Shown here: one piece after another, positions 42,450 to 51,358 of the stretch
Layout of the letters: every line of letters begins with the position of its first letter
How positions within the stretch are numbered: position 1 is the first letter of the stretch
Origin: Scybalousia_A sp964639765
GTDB lineage: Bacteria > Bacteroidota > Bacteroidia > Bacteroidales > P3
DNA: 64,000 bases
Reading direction: 5' to 3'
Assembly (NCBI GenBank): GCA_964639765.1
Contig: CAZXEN010000004.1
Location: 26,158 to 90,157, forward strand
Translations under genes and position numbers: made by a program
The notes under the pieces: model-generated
Database searches by the model: none
What the model saw: only the letters and a program-made list of their open reading frames with translations
Told to the model about the DNA's origin: nothing

Positions 42450-43468
42450 TAAACTGTTCGCATAAGGCTATTTATTATTATAAGATAATAGTAGGAGAAT
42501 AGATAAGTATATCTAACAAGAAAATATACTTTTTTCAATGTTTTATCATTTACCTGTTTATCAAAAGCACGGATATTCAGGTTTCTTTCCTGCTTATCAA
42601 AAACATAAAAATAGATTCCTTTTTTATTAGTAACATCGCTGTCTTCCATAAGTTCAGAAATTTCTTTTTCCAACTTAGCTGTATCTACTTTTTCTTTGCA
42701 ATATTTATTATAAAGTTCTCCCCATGCAATACCTTTCATTTCTCTTCTGTAATTAAGGAAAGTAGATTTCACCCAATTAACTACAGACTGGAAATATAAC
42801 CAAAGTTCATTGGCATTTTGGTCGTGCTGATGTTTGGCCATATAAGATTCTACGTTATTATTGTTTATCCATTTTATGGCAGTTTCCAAATAATCCTGTC
42901 TGATACACGAACCTGACAAATAATCTTTTGCTATCATATAAGCGGCACAGCTTGTTTTGGAAAAATACCTTTTTGCATCAGAAACCCAAGTTCCAGAATA
43001 GACGGCATTTCTTAATTCTTGTTCTGTCAGTTCTTCTCCTGCTATGTTAATAGTCTGAAACCAGTCCAATTTCTCCTTGTCATTGCCGGAACAAACATAT
43101 ATCATAAGCTTGTATGACAGGATTTTTTCCTTTTCTATTTCGGTAAGATTGTGGAAATACCTGAAATCATAAGCAAATTCACCACTGATATATTGACAAA
43201 TGCTTATAGTTCTTTGCTGACCGTCAATAATTTCGTATGGAACTTCTGAATTATCTTCCCGTTCAGCCCAATACATTACATTCAAGGGAAAGTTTTTTAT
43301 GATGGTTGTTATAACTGCGTCCCGTTGTTTTGGATTGTAGATAAATTCCCTTTGATATGCAGGACGAATATCCAATTTTCCATTGTAGGCTCTTACTCCT
43401 TCTTCCGAACTGTCAATATATCCTTGACTAAGTTCTCTAATACTTATTTCTTTTAATTCTATTTTCAT
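42404..43468 (-). CDS. DUF262 (ParB/GmrS-like) protein lacking the C-terminal HNH domain
   Basis: 354 residues. The N-terminal DUF262 domain has DIRPAYQREFIYNPKQRDAV and YEIIDGQQRTISICQYI, the DGQQR motif of the ParB-like nucleotide-binding fold. In the usual longer protein this is followed by helices and an HNH nuclease. Here recognisable sequence stops near RNLNIRAFDKQ (about 42550) and the last 49 residues are AT-driven hydrophobic sequence that runs into the convergent peptidase gene. The HNH part seems deleted. It is 6 bp downstream of the EcoRI-type methyltransferase, so the pair looks like a modification enzyme with a disabled nuclease. Confidence 0.8.
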   Translation of the reverse strand: MKIELKEISIRELSQGYIDSSEEGVRAYNGKLDIRPAYQREFIYNPKQRDAVITTIIKNFPLNVMYWAEREDNSEVPYEIIDGQQRTISICQYISGEFAYDFRYFHNLTEIEKEKILSYKLMIYVCSGNDKEKLDWFQTINIAGEELTEQELRNAVYSGTWVSDAKRYFSKTSCAAYMIAKDYLSGSCIRQDYLETAIKWINNNNVESYMAKHQHDQNANELWLYFQSVVNWVKSTFLNYRREMKGIAWGELYNKYCKEKVDTAKLEKEISELMEDSDVTNKKGIYFYVFDKQERNLNIRAFDKQVNDKTLKKVYFLVRYTYLFSYYYLIIINSLMRTVYYLFIRFFKYFILIP

Positions 43469-43474
43469 ATCAGT

Positions 43475-44443
43475 TTATCTTCTTTTGATTAATATTCTTG
43501 CATATTTTCTTTGATTGTTAATATATGGGTATCCAAAATTATATTTATCAATTTGAGTGCTTGCCATTTCTCCCAATATTTCAAACTGTTCGGGATTGTA
43601 TTTGTCCATAAACGTAATTGGAATGCCCATTGCATCATAATAATCGCAAGGAATTTCTGCCACTTTATCAACATTTATTGCTTCATAGTTATCATATTTG
43701 GGATATTCTTCCGCTGTATAGTTCTTATAAAGAATAATATCCTCGTGTCTTTTTCGTATATCCAAATTAGTAAGCCAACAAATATTACCCAAGCTTCTCC
43801 ATTTCTTGCCATTGTCGTCTATCCAGAAACGCGTTTTTCTTGGAGTGTAATAGTCTGGAACTCTGAATTCCATATTTCCAAATTTATATCCAATCCATAT
43901 TTTGTTTGCTTGCAATAAAGCAAAAATTTCTTTGTAAGTAATAGCGTTTTGATTGCCAAGTATAAGAAACTTTTTATTGTATTGCATCAGTTGGGCAACA
44001 TATTCCCTGAAAAGAGAAAAAGGAGGATTGGTTACAACTATATCTGCCTGCTTCAAAAGTTCAATACATTCTTTGCTTCTGAAATCTCCGTCTCCTTTCA
44101 GATGTTTTATTCCTATTTCTTCCACATCAGGAATATTGTTTCCGTTCTTGTCTCCAAAATATTCCAAATAGATTGCTTGTTCAGAATTATTTTGGGAGAA
44201 TAAATCCATTTCTCTGTTTTTATAGCAGACAGTTGTAAGTTTCTTTAGCCCTAAAGTCTCAAAATTGAGCGAAAAATATCTGAAAAAATTGCTTATATAA
44301 GGGTCATCGCAATTACATAGGACTTTTTTCTCTTTAAAATGCTCCTTATAATGTCTTAATTCCTGCTCTATGTCTGCCAATTGCGTATAGAATTCATCTT
44401 CTTTTTGTTTGTTGGCTTTAATTAAGCTTCTGTTTCCGGCCAT
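43475..44443 (-). CDS. EcoRI-family adenine-N6 DNA methyltransferase
   Basis: 322 residues beginning MAGNRSLIKANKQKEDEFYT, the typical opening of the EcoRI-methylase family. Catalytic motif IV is DIVVTNPPFSLFREYV (NPPF 139-142); a SAM-binding region is expected around KKVLCNCDDPYISNFF. Later FGNMEFRVPDYY and FGYPYINNQRKYARI match the family. It methylates adenine in a short site, unknown here. It is the first gene of a two-gene operon with the DUF262 gene and has a 260-base leader with strong secondary structure. Confidence 0.9.
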   Translation of the reverse strand: MAGNRSLIKANKQKEDEFYTQLADIEQELRHYKEHFKEKKVLCNCDDPYISNFFRYFSLNFETLGLKKLTTVCYKNREMDLFSQNNSEQAIYLEYFGDKNGNNIPDVEEIGIKHLKGDGDFRSKECIELLKQADIVVTNPPFSLFREYVAQLMQYNKKFLILGNQNAITYKEIFALLQANKIWIGYKFGNMEFRVPDYYTPRKTRFWIDDNGKKWRSLGNICWLTNLDIRKRHEDIILYKNYTAEEYPKYDNYEAINVDKVAEIPCDYYDAMGIPITFMDKYNPEQFEILGEMASTQIDKYNFGYPYINNQRKYARILIKRR

Positions 44444-44516
44444 TGTTGATTAATAGTTTTATGCATTGCTATCAATCACAAATACGGAATAAATAAAAAG
44501 GTGTAAATCTTTCTAC

Positions 44517-44668
44517 TCGCATTCAGGTAAAGCCTCACAAAATACCCACACAAACATAGAAAATTCACACCGAATATCTGGTGTTCTATTGTTTGTGTAT
44601 TGTGATTATTAACTGAATGGATTATTCCGAAAATCAAAAGAAGTTTGTGAGGCTTGTTTTGAATGCGA
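44517..44668. repeat. Long imperfect inverted repeat (MITE-like or structured leader RNA)
   Basis: Outer arms of 25 bp (44517-44541 and 44644-44668) match at 21 of 25 positions: TCGCATTCA...CCTCACAAA. Inner arms ACACAAACATAGAA (44548-44561) and TTCTATTGTTTGTGT (44584-44598) pair with one extra base, and CACACC/GGTGT closes an 8-base loop. The whole unit is 152 bp. It lies between the promoter and the start of the EcoRI-type methyltransferase, so it is transcribed in the leader. Confidence 0.65.
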
Positions 44669-44709
44669 AATAATAGTTAATGCTTTATATTCGGCACTAT
44701 TGCCAACTG

Positions 44710-44741
44710 CAAAATTACAAATAAATTTCATTATGAACAAA
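44710..44741 (-). promoter_or_regulatory. Bacteroides-type promoter of the methyltransferase-DUF262 operon
   Basis: On the minus strand TTTG (complement of 44738-44741), 20 bases, TAATTTTG (complement of 44710-44717). This predicts a start near 44703 and a leader of about 260 bases. Confidence 0.7.
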
Positions 44742-44812
44742 AAGATTGGATTTTTTATGCAATAATGTTAAGGGAAAAGCGTTAGTTAGATTGACAAATA
44801 AAAGAAATAACG

Positions 44813-45433
44813 ATGAAATTAGAGACACAGAAAGACAAAGTATCATATATTCTTGGCGAAGACATAGGCAGAAGCATTATTTCCCAGGGATATGACTTGA
44901 ATGTAGATATACTTGTAGAGACAATAAAGAATACTGCATTGGGAAAAGGAGAAAATCTTCTTACAGAACAGGAAAAGAACAACGTTATGCAGACTTGGCA
45001 GGCAGAAATGAACGCTATCCGTCAAAAGCAAGCCAAAGAACAAGGACAGAAATCCAGAAAAGAAGGAGAAGAATTTTTGAAAAACAACAGAAAGAATGAA
45101 AATGTTGTTGAGACTCCTTCAGGTTTGCAATACACTGTTATAAAAGAAGGTGTGGGACAAAAACCTAAAGCAACAGACAAGGTAAGAGTACATTATCATG
45201 GCACTTTGCTTAATGGTACTGTCTTTGATTCTTCAGTTCAAAGAGGCGAAAGCATAGTCTTTCCGTTAAATCAGGTTATTGCTGGCTGGACAGAAGGCGT
45301 TCAACTTATGAATGTAGGAAGCAAATACCGTTTCTTTATTCCTGCTGACCTTGCATACGGAGACCAAATGGTAGGAAATATTCCTGCAGGTTCTACACTT
45401 ATATTTGAAGTTGAACTTTTAGGAATAGAATAA
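44813..45433 (+). CDS. FKBP-type peptidyl-prolyl cis-trans isomerase (FklB/Mip-like)
   Basis: 206 residues without a signal peptide. An N-terminal helical dimerisation region (KVSYILGEDIGRSIISQG, a long charged helix to about residue 95) is followed by the FKBP domain: TPSGLQYTVIKEGVGQKP, VRVHYHGTLLNGTVFDSS, VIAGWTEGVQLMNVGSKYRF and LAYGDQMVGNIPAGSTLIFE. Active-site Tyr, Asp, Trp and Tyr positions are kept. It speeds proline isomerisation during folding; cytoplasmic location is inferred from the lack of a signal. Confidence 0.94.
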   Translation: MKLETQKDKVSYILGEDIGRSIISQGYDLNVDILVETIKNTALGKGENLLTEQEKNNVMQTWQAEMNAIRQKQAKEQGQKSRKEGEEFLKNNRKNENVVETPSGLQYTVIKEGVGQKPKATDKVRVHYHGTLLNGTVFDSSVQRGESIVFPLNQVIAGWTEGVQLMNVGSKYRFFIPADLAYGDQMVGNIPAGSTLIFEVELLGIE

Positions 45434-45463
45434 GCAAAAATCTATTCCATATCCATAAAACCA

Positions 45464-45495
45464 AAAGGACAAGACCAACCTTGTCCTTTATTTTA
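45464..45495 (+). terminator. Terminator after the FKBP gene
   Basis: AAAGGACAAG (45464-45473), loop ACCAAC, CTTGTCCTTT (45480-45489), then ATTTTATT. The rest of the gap to 45728 is AT-rich with no recognised gene. Confidence 0.8.
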
Positions 45496-45728
45496 TTGCT
45501 TGATTTGTGCGACAATGATGTGAAATTTTATTCATAGATTGCGTTATTTTGCAAAAAATGATAACTTGTACTCATAGCATTTATATATTCTACAATTTTT
45601 GAACGGATATTATTTGGAGATAGAACGCAATCTTTTTGCTTTTATGTATAGAGGACTTTTGCTATTTTACAGCGAGAGAGCAATTAGTTATATCAAGGTA
45701 CAAAAAAAATATACTTGAAACCGCTACG

Positions 45729-45944
45729 ATGGCAAGTGAATTAACACAAACCAATAAAGCAACTGCCATTTCAAGTAATTCTGGTGCAAAGATACTACAA
45801 AAACTTGATATATTAACAGAAAAACTTGAGAATGTAGAAAAAACTCCTGTAAAAACATTTATAGGCGAGTTAGCAAAAGTTATAGAAGCAAAGCGTTATG
45901 GCAGCAAGAGTGAGTATGCTACATTTGAGACAAAGAACGGGTAG
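45729..45944 (+). CDS. Small protein of unknown function
   Basis: 71 residues from ATG 45729 (MASELTQTNKATAISSNSGA); the frame is open further upstream (to 45636) but that part is Cys/Phe-rich and less protein-like. The middle KILQKLDILTEKLENVEKTP looks like an amphipathic helix. No family recognised. It is followed by a good terminator, which supports it being a gene. Confidence 0.5.
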   Translation: MASELTQTNKATAISSNSGAKILQKLDILTEKLENVEKTPVKTFIGELAKVIEAKRYGSKSEYATFETKNG

Positions 45945-45967
45945 TGTCTTTGGTTGTCAAGCAAATA

Positions 45968-45996
45968 AAAAAGGTATGCTTTTGTCAGCATACCTT
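45968..45996. terminator. Bidirectional terminator between the small gene and ilvE
   Basis: AAGGTATGCT (45971-45980), loop TTTGTC, AGCATACCTT (45987-45996). An A-run on the left gives U's for the minus-strand icd-ilvE transcript; GAATTTGTTTTT follows on the plus strand. Confidence 0.8.
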
Positions 45997-46026
45997 GAAT
46001 TTGTTTTTATGTTTACACCGATTAAA

Positions 46027-47040
46027 TTAGTCTACAAAAACATTCCAGTTGTGTTTGTCTTCCAATTTACCTTCTTGTATTCCTTTAAGAGTTTCATACA
46101 ATTTTGTACAAACAGGGCCTGCTTCAGCGCCCCAAGTGTATTTTTTGCCAGACTCTCTATCCACTATCTCATTGATAGGAGATATAACAGCAGCAGTACC
46201 ACAAGCAGCCACTTCTTCAAATTCTGCCAACTCTTCAACAGGTATAGGTCTTCTTTCTACTTTCAATCCAAGGTCTTCTGCTATCTGGCATAAAGACATA
46301 TTTGTTATAGAAGGAAGGATAGAAGAACTTGCAGGTGTGCAATAAGTGTTGTTCTTGATACCAAAGAAGTTTGCAGCACCAGCTTCGTCTATAAACTCGT
46401 GAGTAGCTGCGTTTAGATAGATACAGTTTGAGTATCCTTCTTTAACAGCTCTTTCACCGCTGACTAAAGAAGCAGCATAGTTGCCACCAACTTTGTATTT
46501 ACCTGTGCCAAATGGAGCAGCACGGTCATAATCTTTTGCTATTTGGAATTTAACAGGTTTAAATCCAGCTTTGAAGTAAGGTCCTACAGGGCAAGCGAAA
46601 ACCATAAACAAGTATTCTTTTGCAGGATGAACTCCAACTTGAGCACCTGTTCCAACAAGTATTGGTCTTAGGTATAGAGAAGCTCCACTGCCGTAAGGCG
46701 GAATGAATCTTTCGTTAAGTTTTACAACTTTTTTGCAAGCTTCAACAAACAATTCCTCTGGTGGTTCAGCCATAAGGACACCTTTTGCAGAAGATATCAT
46801 ACGTCTTGCATTTTCGTAAGGACGGAACATTCTTACTCTTCCATCAACTCCGCGGAAAGCTTTCATTCCTTCAAAAGCAGCTTGTCCATAGTGTAGGACT
46901 GTTGCTGCCATGTGCATTGTTATTTCCTCAGAAGAGGATACTTCCAATTCACCCCATTTGCCGTTGCGATAATAACAACGTACATTGTAATCTGTTTTAT
47001 AGTAACCGAAACCAAGGCTACCCCAATCTATATTTTCCAT
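46027..47040 (-). CDS. ilvE: Branched-chain amino acid aminotransferase
   Basis: 337 residues of fold type IV PLP enzymes. Seen are HYGQAAFEGMKAFRG, SGASLYLRPILVGTGAQVGV, the PLP lysine in GTGKYKVGGNYAASL, and the phosphate-binding EFIDEAGAANFFGI. It interconverts Leu/Ile/Val and their 2-oxoacids with glutamate. It lies 19 bp after icd on the same strand, so 2-oxoglutarate supply and transamination are probably co-expressed. Confidence 0.96.
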   Translation of the reverse strand: MENIDWGSLGFGYYKTDYNVRCYYRNGKWGELEVSSSEEITMHMAATVLHYGQAAFEGMKAFRGVDGRVRMFRPYENARRMISSAKGVLMAEPPEELFVEACKKVVKLNERFIPPYGSGASLYLRPILVGTGAQVGVHPAKEYLFMVFACPVGPYFKAGFKPVKFQIAKDYDRAAPFGTGKYKVGGNYAASLVSGERAVKEGYSNCIYLNAATHEFIDEAGAANFFGIKNNTYCTPASSSILPSITNMSLCQIAEDLGLKVERRPIPVEELAEFEEVAACGTAAVISPINEIVDRESGKKYTWGAEAGPVCTKLYETLKGIQEGKLEDKHNWNVFVD

Positions 47041-47059
47041 GTTGTATCTTTTTTAGAGA

Positions 47060-48271
47060 TTAAGCCAATCTTTTTTCTAATCTTTCACGTATAGCTCCAA
47101 TAAAGTCTTTTGAATTAACAGCCTTTGGAGTTATGCCTTCCATAAGATTTACAAGGTCTTTTGTAGCTATACCTTCGTTCAAAGTGTCAAAGCAAGCAGC
47201 TTCCAATTGGTCGGCAAAATTCATCAATTCTTTGATTCCGTCTTTTTCACCTCTTTTTCTTAAAGCACCGCTCCAAGCAAAGATGGTAGCCATTGGATTA
47301 GTTGATGTTTCTTCTCCTTTAAGATATTTGTAATAGTGACGTGTTACTGTTCCGTGAGCAGCTTCGTATTCATAGTTTCCATCTGGAGAAACCAAAACAC
47401 TTGTCATCATAGCCAAAGAACCAAAAGCAGTGGAAACCATATCACTCATAACGTCTCCGTCATAGTTCTTGCAAGCCCAGATAAATCCGCCTTTGCTTCT
47501 GATAACTCTTGCAACAGCGTCGTCAATCAAAGTGTAGAAATATTCTATGCCAAGTTTTTCAAACTCTGCTTTGTATTCGTTGTTGTATATCTCTTCAAAT
47601 ATTTCACGGAATTGAGCGTCGTATTTCTTGGAGATAGTATCTTTGGTAGAAAACCAAAGGTCTTGTTTTGTATCTATTGCAAATTTGAAACAAGAATGTG
47701 CAAAAGAACGGATGGATTTATCCAAGTTGTGCATACCTTGTAAAACTCCAGCACCCTTAAATTCGTGAATAACCACTTCTTCATTCTTTCCGCTCTTGCC
47801 AGCGAAGACAAGTTTTGCTGTTCCTTCTTCAGGAACTCTTATTTCCACTGATTTGTAAACATCACCATAAGCATGACGGGCAATAGTTATAGGTTGTTCC
47901 CAGTTCTTTACAACAGGATGAATAGAAGGTATTGTTATAGGAGTACGGAAAACTGTTCCGTCAAGTATAGAACGAATAGTTCCGTTAGGAGATTTCCACA
48001 TTTCGTGAAGTTTGTACTCGTCCATACGTTTTGCATTAGGAGTAATGGTTGCACACTTAACAGCTACACCGTATTTTTTGTTTGCTTCAGCAGCATCTTT
48101 TGTTATCTGATCTCTTGTCTCGTCTCTTTTTACAAGGCCAAGGTCATAGTATTCTGTTTTTAAATCTACGAAAGGCAGGATAAGTTCATCTTTTATCATC
48201 TTCCATAGAATACGGGTCATTTCATCACCGTCCATCTCCACAAGGGGAGTTGTCATTTTTATTTTTTCCAT
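47060..48271 (-). CDS. icd: NADP-dependent isocitrate dehydrogenase (eukaryote-like type II)
   Basis: 403 residues. The type II homodimeric form is indicated by MTTPLVEMDGDEMTRILW, NGTIRSILDGTVFRTPI, the metal-binding CKNYDGDVMSD and AAHGTVTRHYYKYLKGEETS. It converts isocitrate to 2-oxoglutarate with NADPH formation. It heads the icd-ilvE pair. In an anaerobe this serves mainly glutamate synthesis. Confidence 0.96.
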   Translation of the reverse strand: MEKIKMTTPLVEMDGDEMTRILWKMIKDELILPFVDLKTEYYDLGLVKRDETRDQITKDAAEANKKYGVAVKCATITPNAKRMDEYKLHEMWKSPNGTIRSILDGTVFRTPITIPSIHPVVKNWEQPITIARHAYGDVYKSVEIRVPEEGTAKLVFAGKSGKNEEVVIHEFKGAGVLQGMHNLDKSIRSFAHSCFKFAIDTKQDLWFSTKDTISKKYDAQFREIFEEIYNNEYKAEFEKLGIEYFYTLIDDAVARVIRSKGGFIWACKNYDGDVMSDMVSTAFGSLAMMTSVLVSPDGNYEYEAAHGTVTRHYYKYLKGEETSTNPMATIFAWSGALRKRGEKDGIKELMNFADQLEAACFDTLNEGIATKDLVNLMEGITPKAVNSKDFIGAIRERLEKRLA

Positions 48272-48365
48272 TATCTTATTTTAAGTTTAAATGTTTGTAT
48301 TTAATTTTGTTTAAACGTTATATTCTCTTTTTTATTTTATCTGCACAAGGGAAAATCAAATTATT

Positions 48366-50339
48366 TTAGTCTCTAAGTTGAATAACTTTGATTTCTATTC
48401 TTCTTTCTTCCATGGAAGACGGCAAGAACACGCTTCTTCTTTTCTCTTCCAAGGATTCAGGATTAGGAGAAGTGGCTTCAAGTTTGCCAATAGCAAGATG
48501 TATTGTCTCCAAACGAGGTTTGCCGTCTGGAGCAATGGATTCAGTGTATTTTTTCAAAACACCATTTTTCCATGATTTTATGTAGTTTTCCACAGATACA
48601 ATACGTCTTTCAGCAAGATTGTAGTTGTATCCTGTTTCAAACAACGCTGAACAATAGCCGCGAATCTGTATGCTTATGTTTTCTCCGTTTTCAAGTCTTT
48701 CTTGTATATATTCCAAAGCTTCGTTAAGTTTGTCGTAACCCTTCTTGAGCTTATCATTGAAAAAGGCTTCCACCTGAGCAATCTCTATGTTTGCCGTGGA
48801 ATCGTCCAAGCCTTTTGTACGTGCAGCTTTGTATTGGTTGTTAAGAAAAGTATATTGTTTGAAACAGTCTGCATAGGACATGTCTGTTGTTGGCAACTCG
48901 CTGCCTGCATCTGGAGAATCGTTGTGGAAATACAAAGCCACAGGCAAGTCAAAAGCAGGATTGAAACCTTCTTTCTTGACAATGGTTTTCATTGTAGGTT
49001 CTTCAGGCTCTTCACTGTTGAAACGATAGATGTCGTTGCAGCAAGTCTTGTTCTCCTTGTTGTTTATTGTAGGACGGTTGGATGTAAAATAACCTTCTAT
49101 ATCAGAATCCACAACAAAAGGATATATGTCATTGTAGGAAGAATTTATAGGCAGAAGAAGGTTTTCCACAGAAGTCCATCTGTTTTTCCAACCTGTTGAA
49201 CGAAATATGTCAAATCCTCCAAAACCTTTGTGAGTATCAGATGCAAAATACAGTTCTTCTTCATCTTCAAAATAAAAAGGAGTTATTTCATTGCCGGAAG
49301 TATTGATAGTGGAACCAAGATTTACAGGTACAGCCTGCTCATTGTTCATATCCAAAGCCCAAATATCCATTTTCCCATAACCTCCTGCTCTGTCAGAAGA
49401 GAAAAACATATAGCATTCTCCATTGTTTCTTGCAATCACAGGATGGTAAGATGAAGAGTTTTTATCATAGACAGGTTTGAATATTTTTGGTTTAGACCAT
49501 TTACCGTTAGCATAAGTAGAACTGTAAATAATGCTTGTTTTGTTGTTTCCTTTGTTTTTTGAATAGGTAAAGTAAGCTGTTGCACTTACAGAATCAAAAA
49601 ACAAATCGGAACAGTCTATTTTCTTTTGGTTTATTTTTCCCCATTCAAGTTTCTTGGCAGGAGTGTAATAATTGTCATCAACAAAGGAAAAGAAAATCTG
49701 ATTGTATATGTTTGTGAAGAAAGTATCTCCCTTGCTAATCTTTTTCTTGTATTCGGTGGAAGTAAAGATAATGATGCTGTCCCGCAAAACAAAAGAACCT
49801 AATTGGGAAGTCTCGTTGTTGATGTTGTTTCCTAAATTGGTAATGACATAGTTCTTTGGTTTGTCATTATCAATTATCCAGTCAATCCTTTCTAATTCCT
49901 GTTTGCATTCCTTTCTTATCTTTATATCATCACAGTCTATCAGACAAGTGTTCAGAAAACTTTGAGCTTGAATAATGTTGCCGTTGTATATGGAACTTTG
50001 TGCGAGATGAAGATACAAATCAGGAAAGGCGTGATTTATGTTTGTAGTATCGTTTTCTATCAATACTTTCTGATACCAATATTCTGCTTTGTCGTAGTCT
50101 TTCATTGCCAGACAAGCTTCACCACATTTATATATAAGAGCAAGGTTTTGTTTTAGGAACCTTCTTCCTAACATATAATAGTCCAAAGCCTGGGAATATT
50201 CTCCATTTGCCATGGCTTTGTCTCCCTGCTTTTCGTATTCTTTAGCGTATTTTTCCTGAGCCTGTACACTTTGAGCGAAGATAGAAAGAAAGATTCCTCC
50301 AACGATAACGAATAATATTTGTTTTAAAAAATTGGACAT
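48366..50339 (-). CDS. TPR / PD40 beta-propeller / OmpA-like envelope protein (PorE-like, T9SS-associated)
   Basis: 657 residues with a signal peptide (VGGIFLSIFAQSVQAQ). TPRs lie at about residues 30-150 (QGDKAMANGEYSQALDYYML, KDYDKAEYWYQKVL). PD40/WD40-like blades follow at about 180-440 (MFFSSDRAGGYGKMDIWALD and LYFASDTHKGFGGFDIFRST). The C-terminus has an OmpA-like segment (ISIQIRGYCSALFETGYNYN, then LAERRIVSVENYI). This layout matches T9SS PorE, which ties the machinery to peptidoglycan. It overlaps the PorP/SprF gene by 16 bp. OmpA core residues are diverged, so peptidoglycan binding is uncertain. Confidence 0.85.
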   Translation of the reverse strand: MSNFLKQILFVIVGGIFLSIFAQSVQAQEKYAKEYEKQGDKAMANGEYSQALDYYMLGRRFLKQNLALIYKCGEACLAMKDYDKAEYWYQKVLIENDTTNINHAFPDLYLHLAQSSIYNGNIIQAQSFLNTCLIDCDDIKIRKECKQELERIDWIIDNDKPKNYVITNLGNNINNETSQLGSFVLRDSIIIFTSTEYKKKISKGDTFFTNIYNQIFFSFVDDNYYTPAKKLEWGKINQKKIDCSDLFFDSVSATAYFTYSKNKGNNKTSIIYSSTYANGKWSKPKIFKPVYDKNSSSYHPVIARNNGECYMFFSSDRAGGYGKMDIWALDMNNEQAVPVNLGSTINTSGNEITPFYFEDEEELYFASDTHKGFGGFDIFRSTGWKNRWTSVENLLLPINSSYNDIYPFVVDSDIEGYFTSNRPTINNKENKTCCNDIYRFNSEEPEEPTMKTIVKKEGFNPAFDLPVALYFHNDSPDAGSELPTTDMSYADCFKQYTFLNNQYKAARTKGLDDSTANIEIAQVEAFFNDKLKKGYDKLNEALEYIQERLENGENISIQIRGYCSALFETGYNYNLAERRIVSVENYIKSWKNGVLKKYTESIAPDGKPRLETIHLAIGKLEATSPNPESLEEKRRSVFLPSSMEERRIEIKVIQLRD

Positions 50340-51325
50340 GGTATTTTACTGTTTTTATATTTTACATTATAAGGACTAAAAGCATATGAAACCCAAAATT
50401 CTATTGCTCCGTATGTATAGGAAACTTTGCTTAATCTGGAAATATTCACATCGTATGATATTCCTGCGAGAAAGTTGTTGTATCTGTATTTCGGGGCAAT
50501 AATCAAGGCTTCTGTATTTCTTGCAAACAGACCGACGGAAAAAATATGTTTGGTGAATATTCCGTCTGTTAAATCAAAGACAAAGTCTGTTCCATATACA
50601 AGTTCATTATATTTATATTGATTATTGTATAAAATCTGTGGGCGGACAGAAAACAAATCCGAGACATCGGTGAGATAAGAAGCATTTACATAATATCTCC
50701 TGTTGATTTTTGCATTCTTGTCCGAGGTCTCAAAATATCCCAAACTGCTTTCATTTATATTGAAAACAGCAAAGCCTATGTTTAATTGTTTTTTTTCTGT
50801 TATGTTGTATTGAAAACTTGTTCCCAAAGAAAAGTCCCAAGTGTGTAATTCGTCAAAAGTAATATTGTCGTCGTAGGCTCCTGTGCGGTTGAAATTTGCT
50901 TTGCTCAAATCATAACCCCAATTCTTTCTGTTTATATTTGCTCCTAAGGAAACAAAGGCATTTTTTCCTCTGTTTACGGCAAAGAAATATGCTGCACTGA
51001 AAGAAAAATCTTTTTCCCCGTATGCCAATTCTCCTGCTATATCATTGACAAAACAAATACCCAATCCTAATCCTTTGTCTCCTTTTGCAGACAAATAGGG
51101 CTGAAATTCCAAAGAGGCCAAGAATGTATTGTAACCTTTGGAAACTGTTTGCCATTGATTACGGAACATAGACGAAACTCTTATTGTGGAATTCATAAAG
51201 CCTGTCATTGAAGGATTGGAAAACATAGGATTAAAATTCAGTGAAGAAAAATGAATATCCTGAGCTTTTGCTGAAAAGCCAAGCAAAAGAAACACGATAA
51301 GGAATATTCTCAATTGTCTTTTCAC
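50324..51325 (-). CDS. PorP/SprF family T9SS outer-membrane protein
   Basis: 333 residues with a signal peptide (MKRQLRIFLIVFLLLGFSAK). The opening QDIHFSSLNFNPMFSNPSMT is the PorP/SprF hallmark, followed by beta-barrel strands and a C-terminal aromatic strand. SprF-type proteins are paired with specific secreted adhesins, often encoded next door; PorP is a core component. Its 3' end overlaps the PorE-like gene, and an upstream lipoprotein gene lies 33 bp away, forming a three-gene operon. Confidence 0.92.
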   Translation of the reverse strand: MKRQLRIFLIVFLLLGFSAKAQDIHFSSLNFNPMFSNPSMTGFMNSTIRVSSMFRNQWQTVSKGYNTFLASLEFQPYLSAKGDKGLGLGICFVNDIAGELAYGEKDFSFSAAYFFAVNRGKNAFVSLGANINRKNWGYDLSKANFNRTGAYDDNITFDELHTWDFSLGTSFQYNITEKKQLNIGFAVFNINESSLGYFETSDKNAKINRRYYVNASYLTDVSDLFSVRPQILYNNQYKYNELVYGTDFVFDLTDGIFTKHIFSVGLFARNTEALIIAPKYRYNNFLAGISYDVNISRLSKVSYTYGAIEFWVSYAFSPYNVKYKNSKIPCPIF

Positions 51326-51358
51326 TGTTGGATTTCACTTTGTTTGCTTGTTTTGGAG

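Noticed and set aside
44517..44668. Integron attC site or tRNA-like structure
   Set aside because: No R-box core pair (GTTRRRY) at the ends, no cassette integrase nearby, and no cloverleaf or CCA end.
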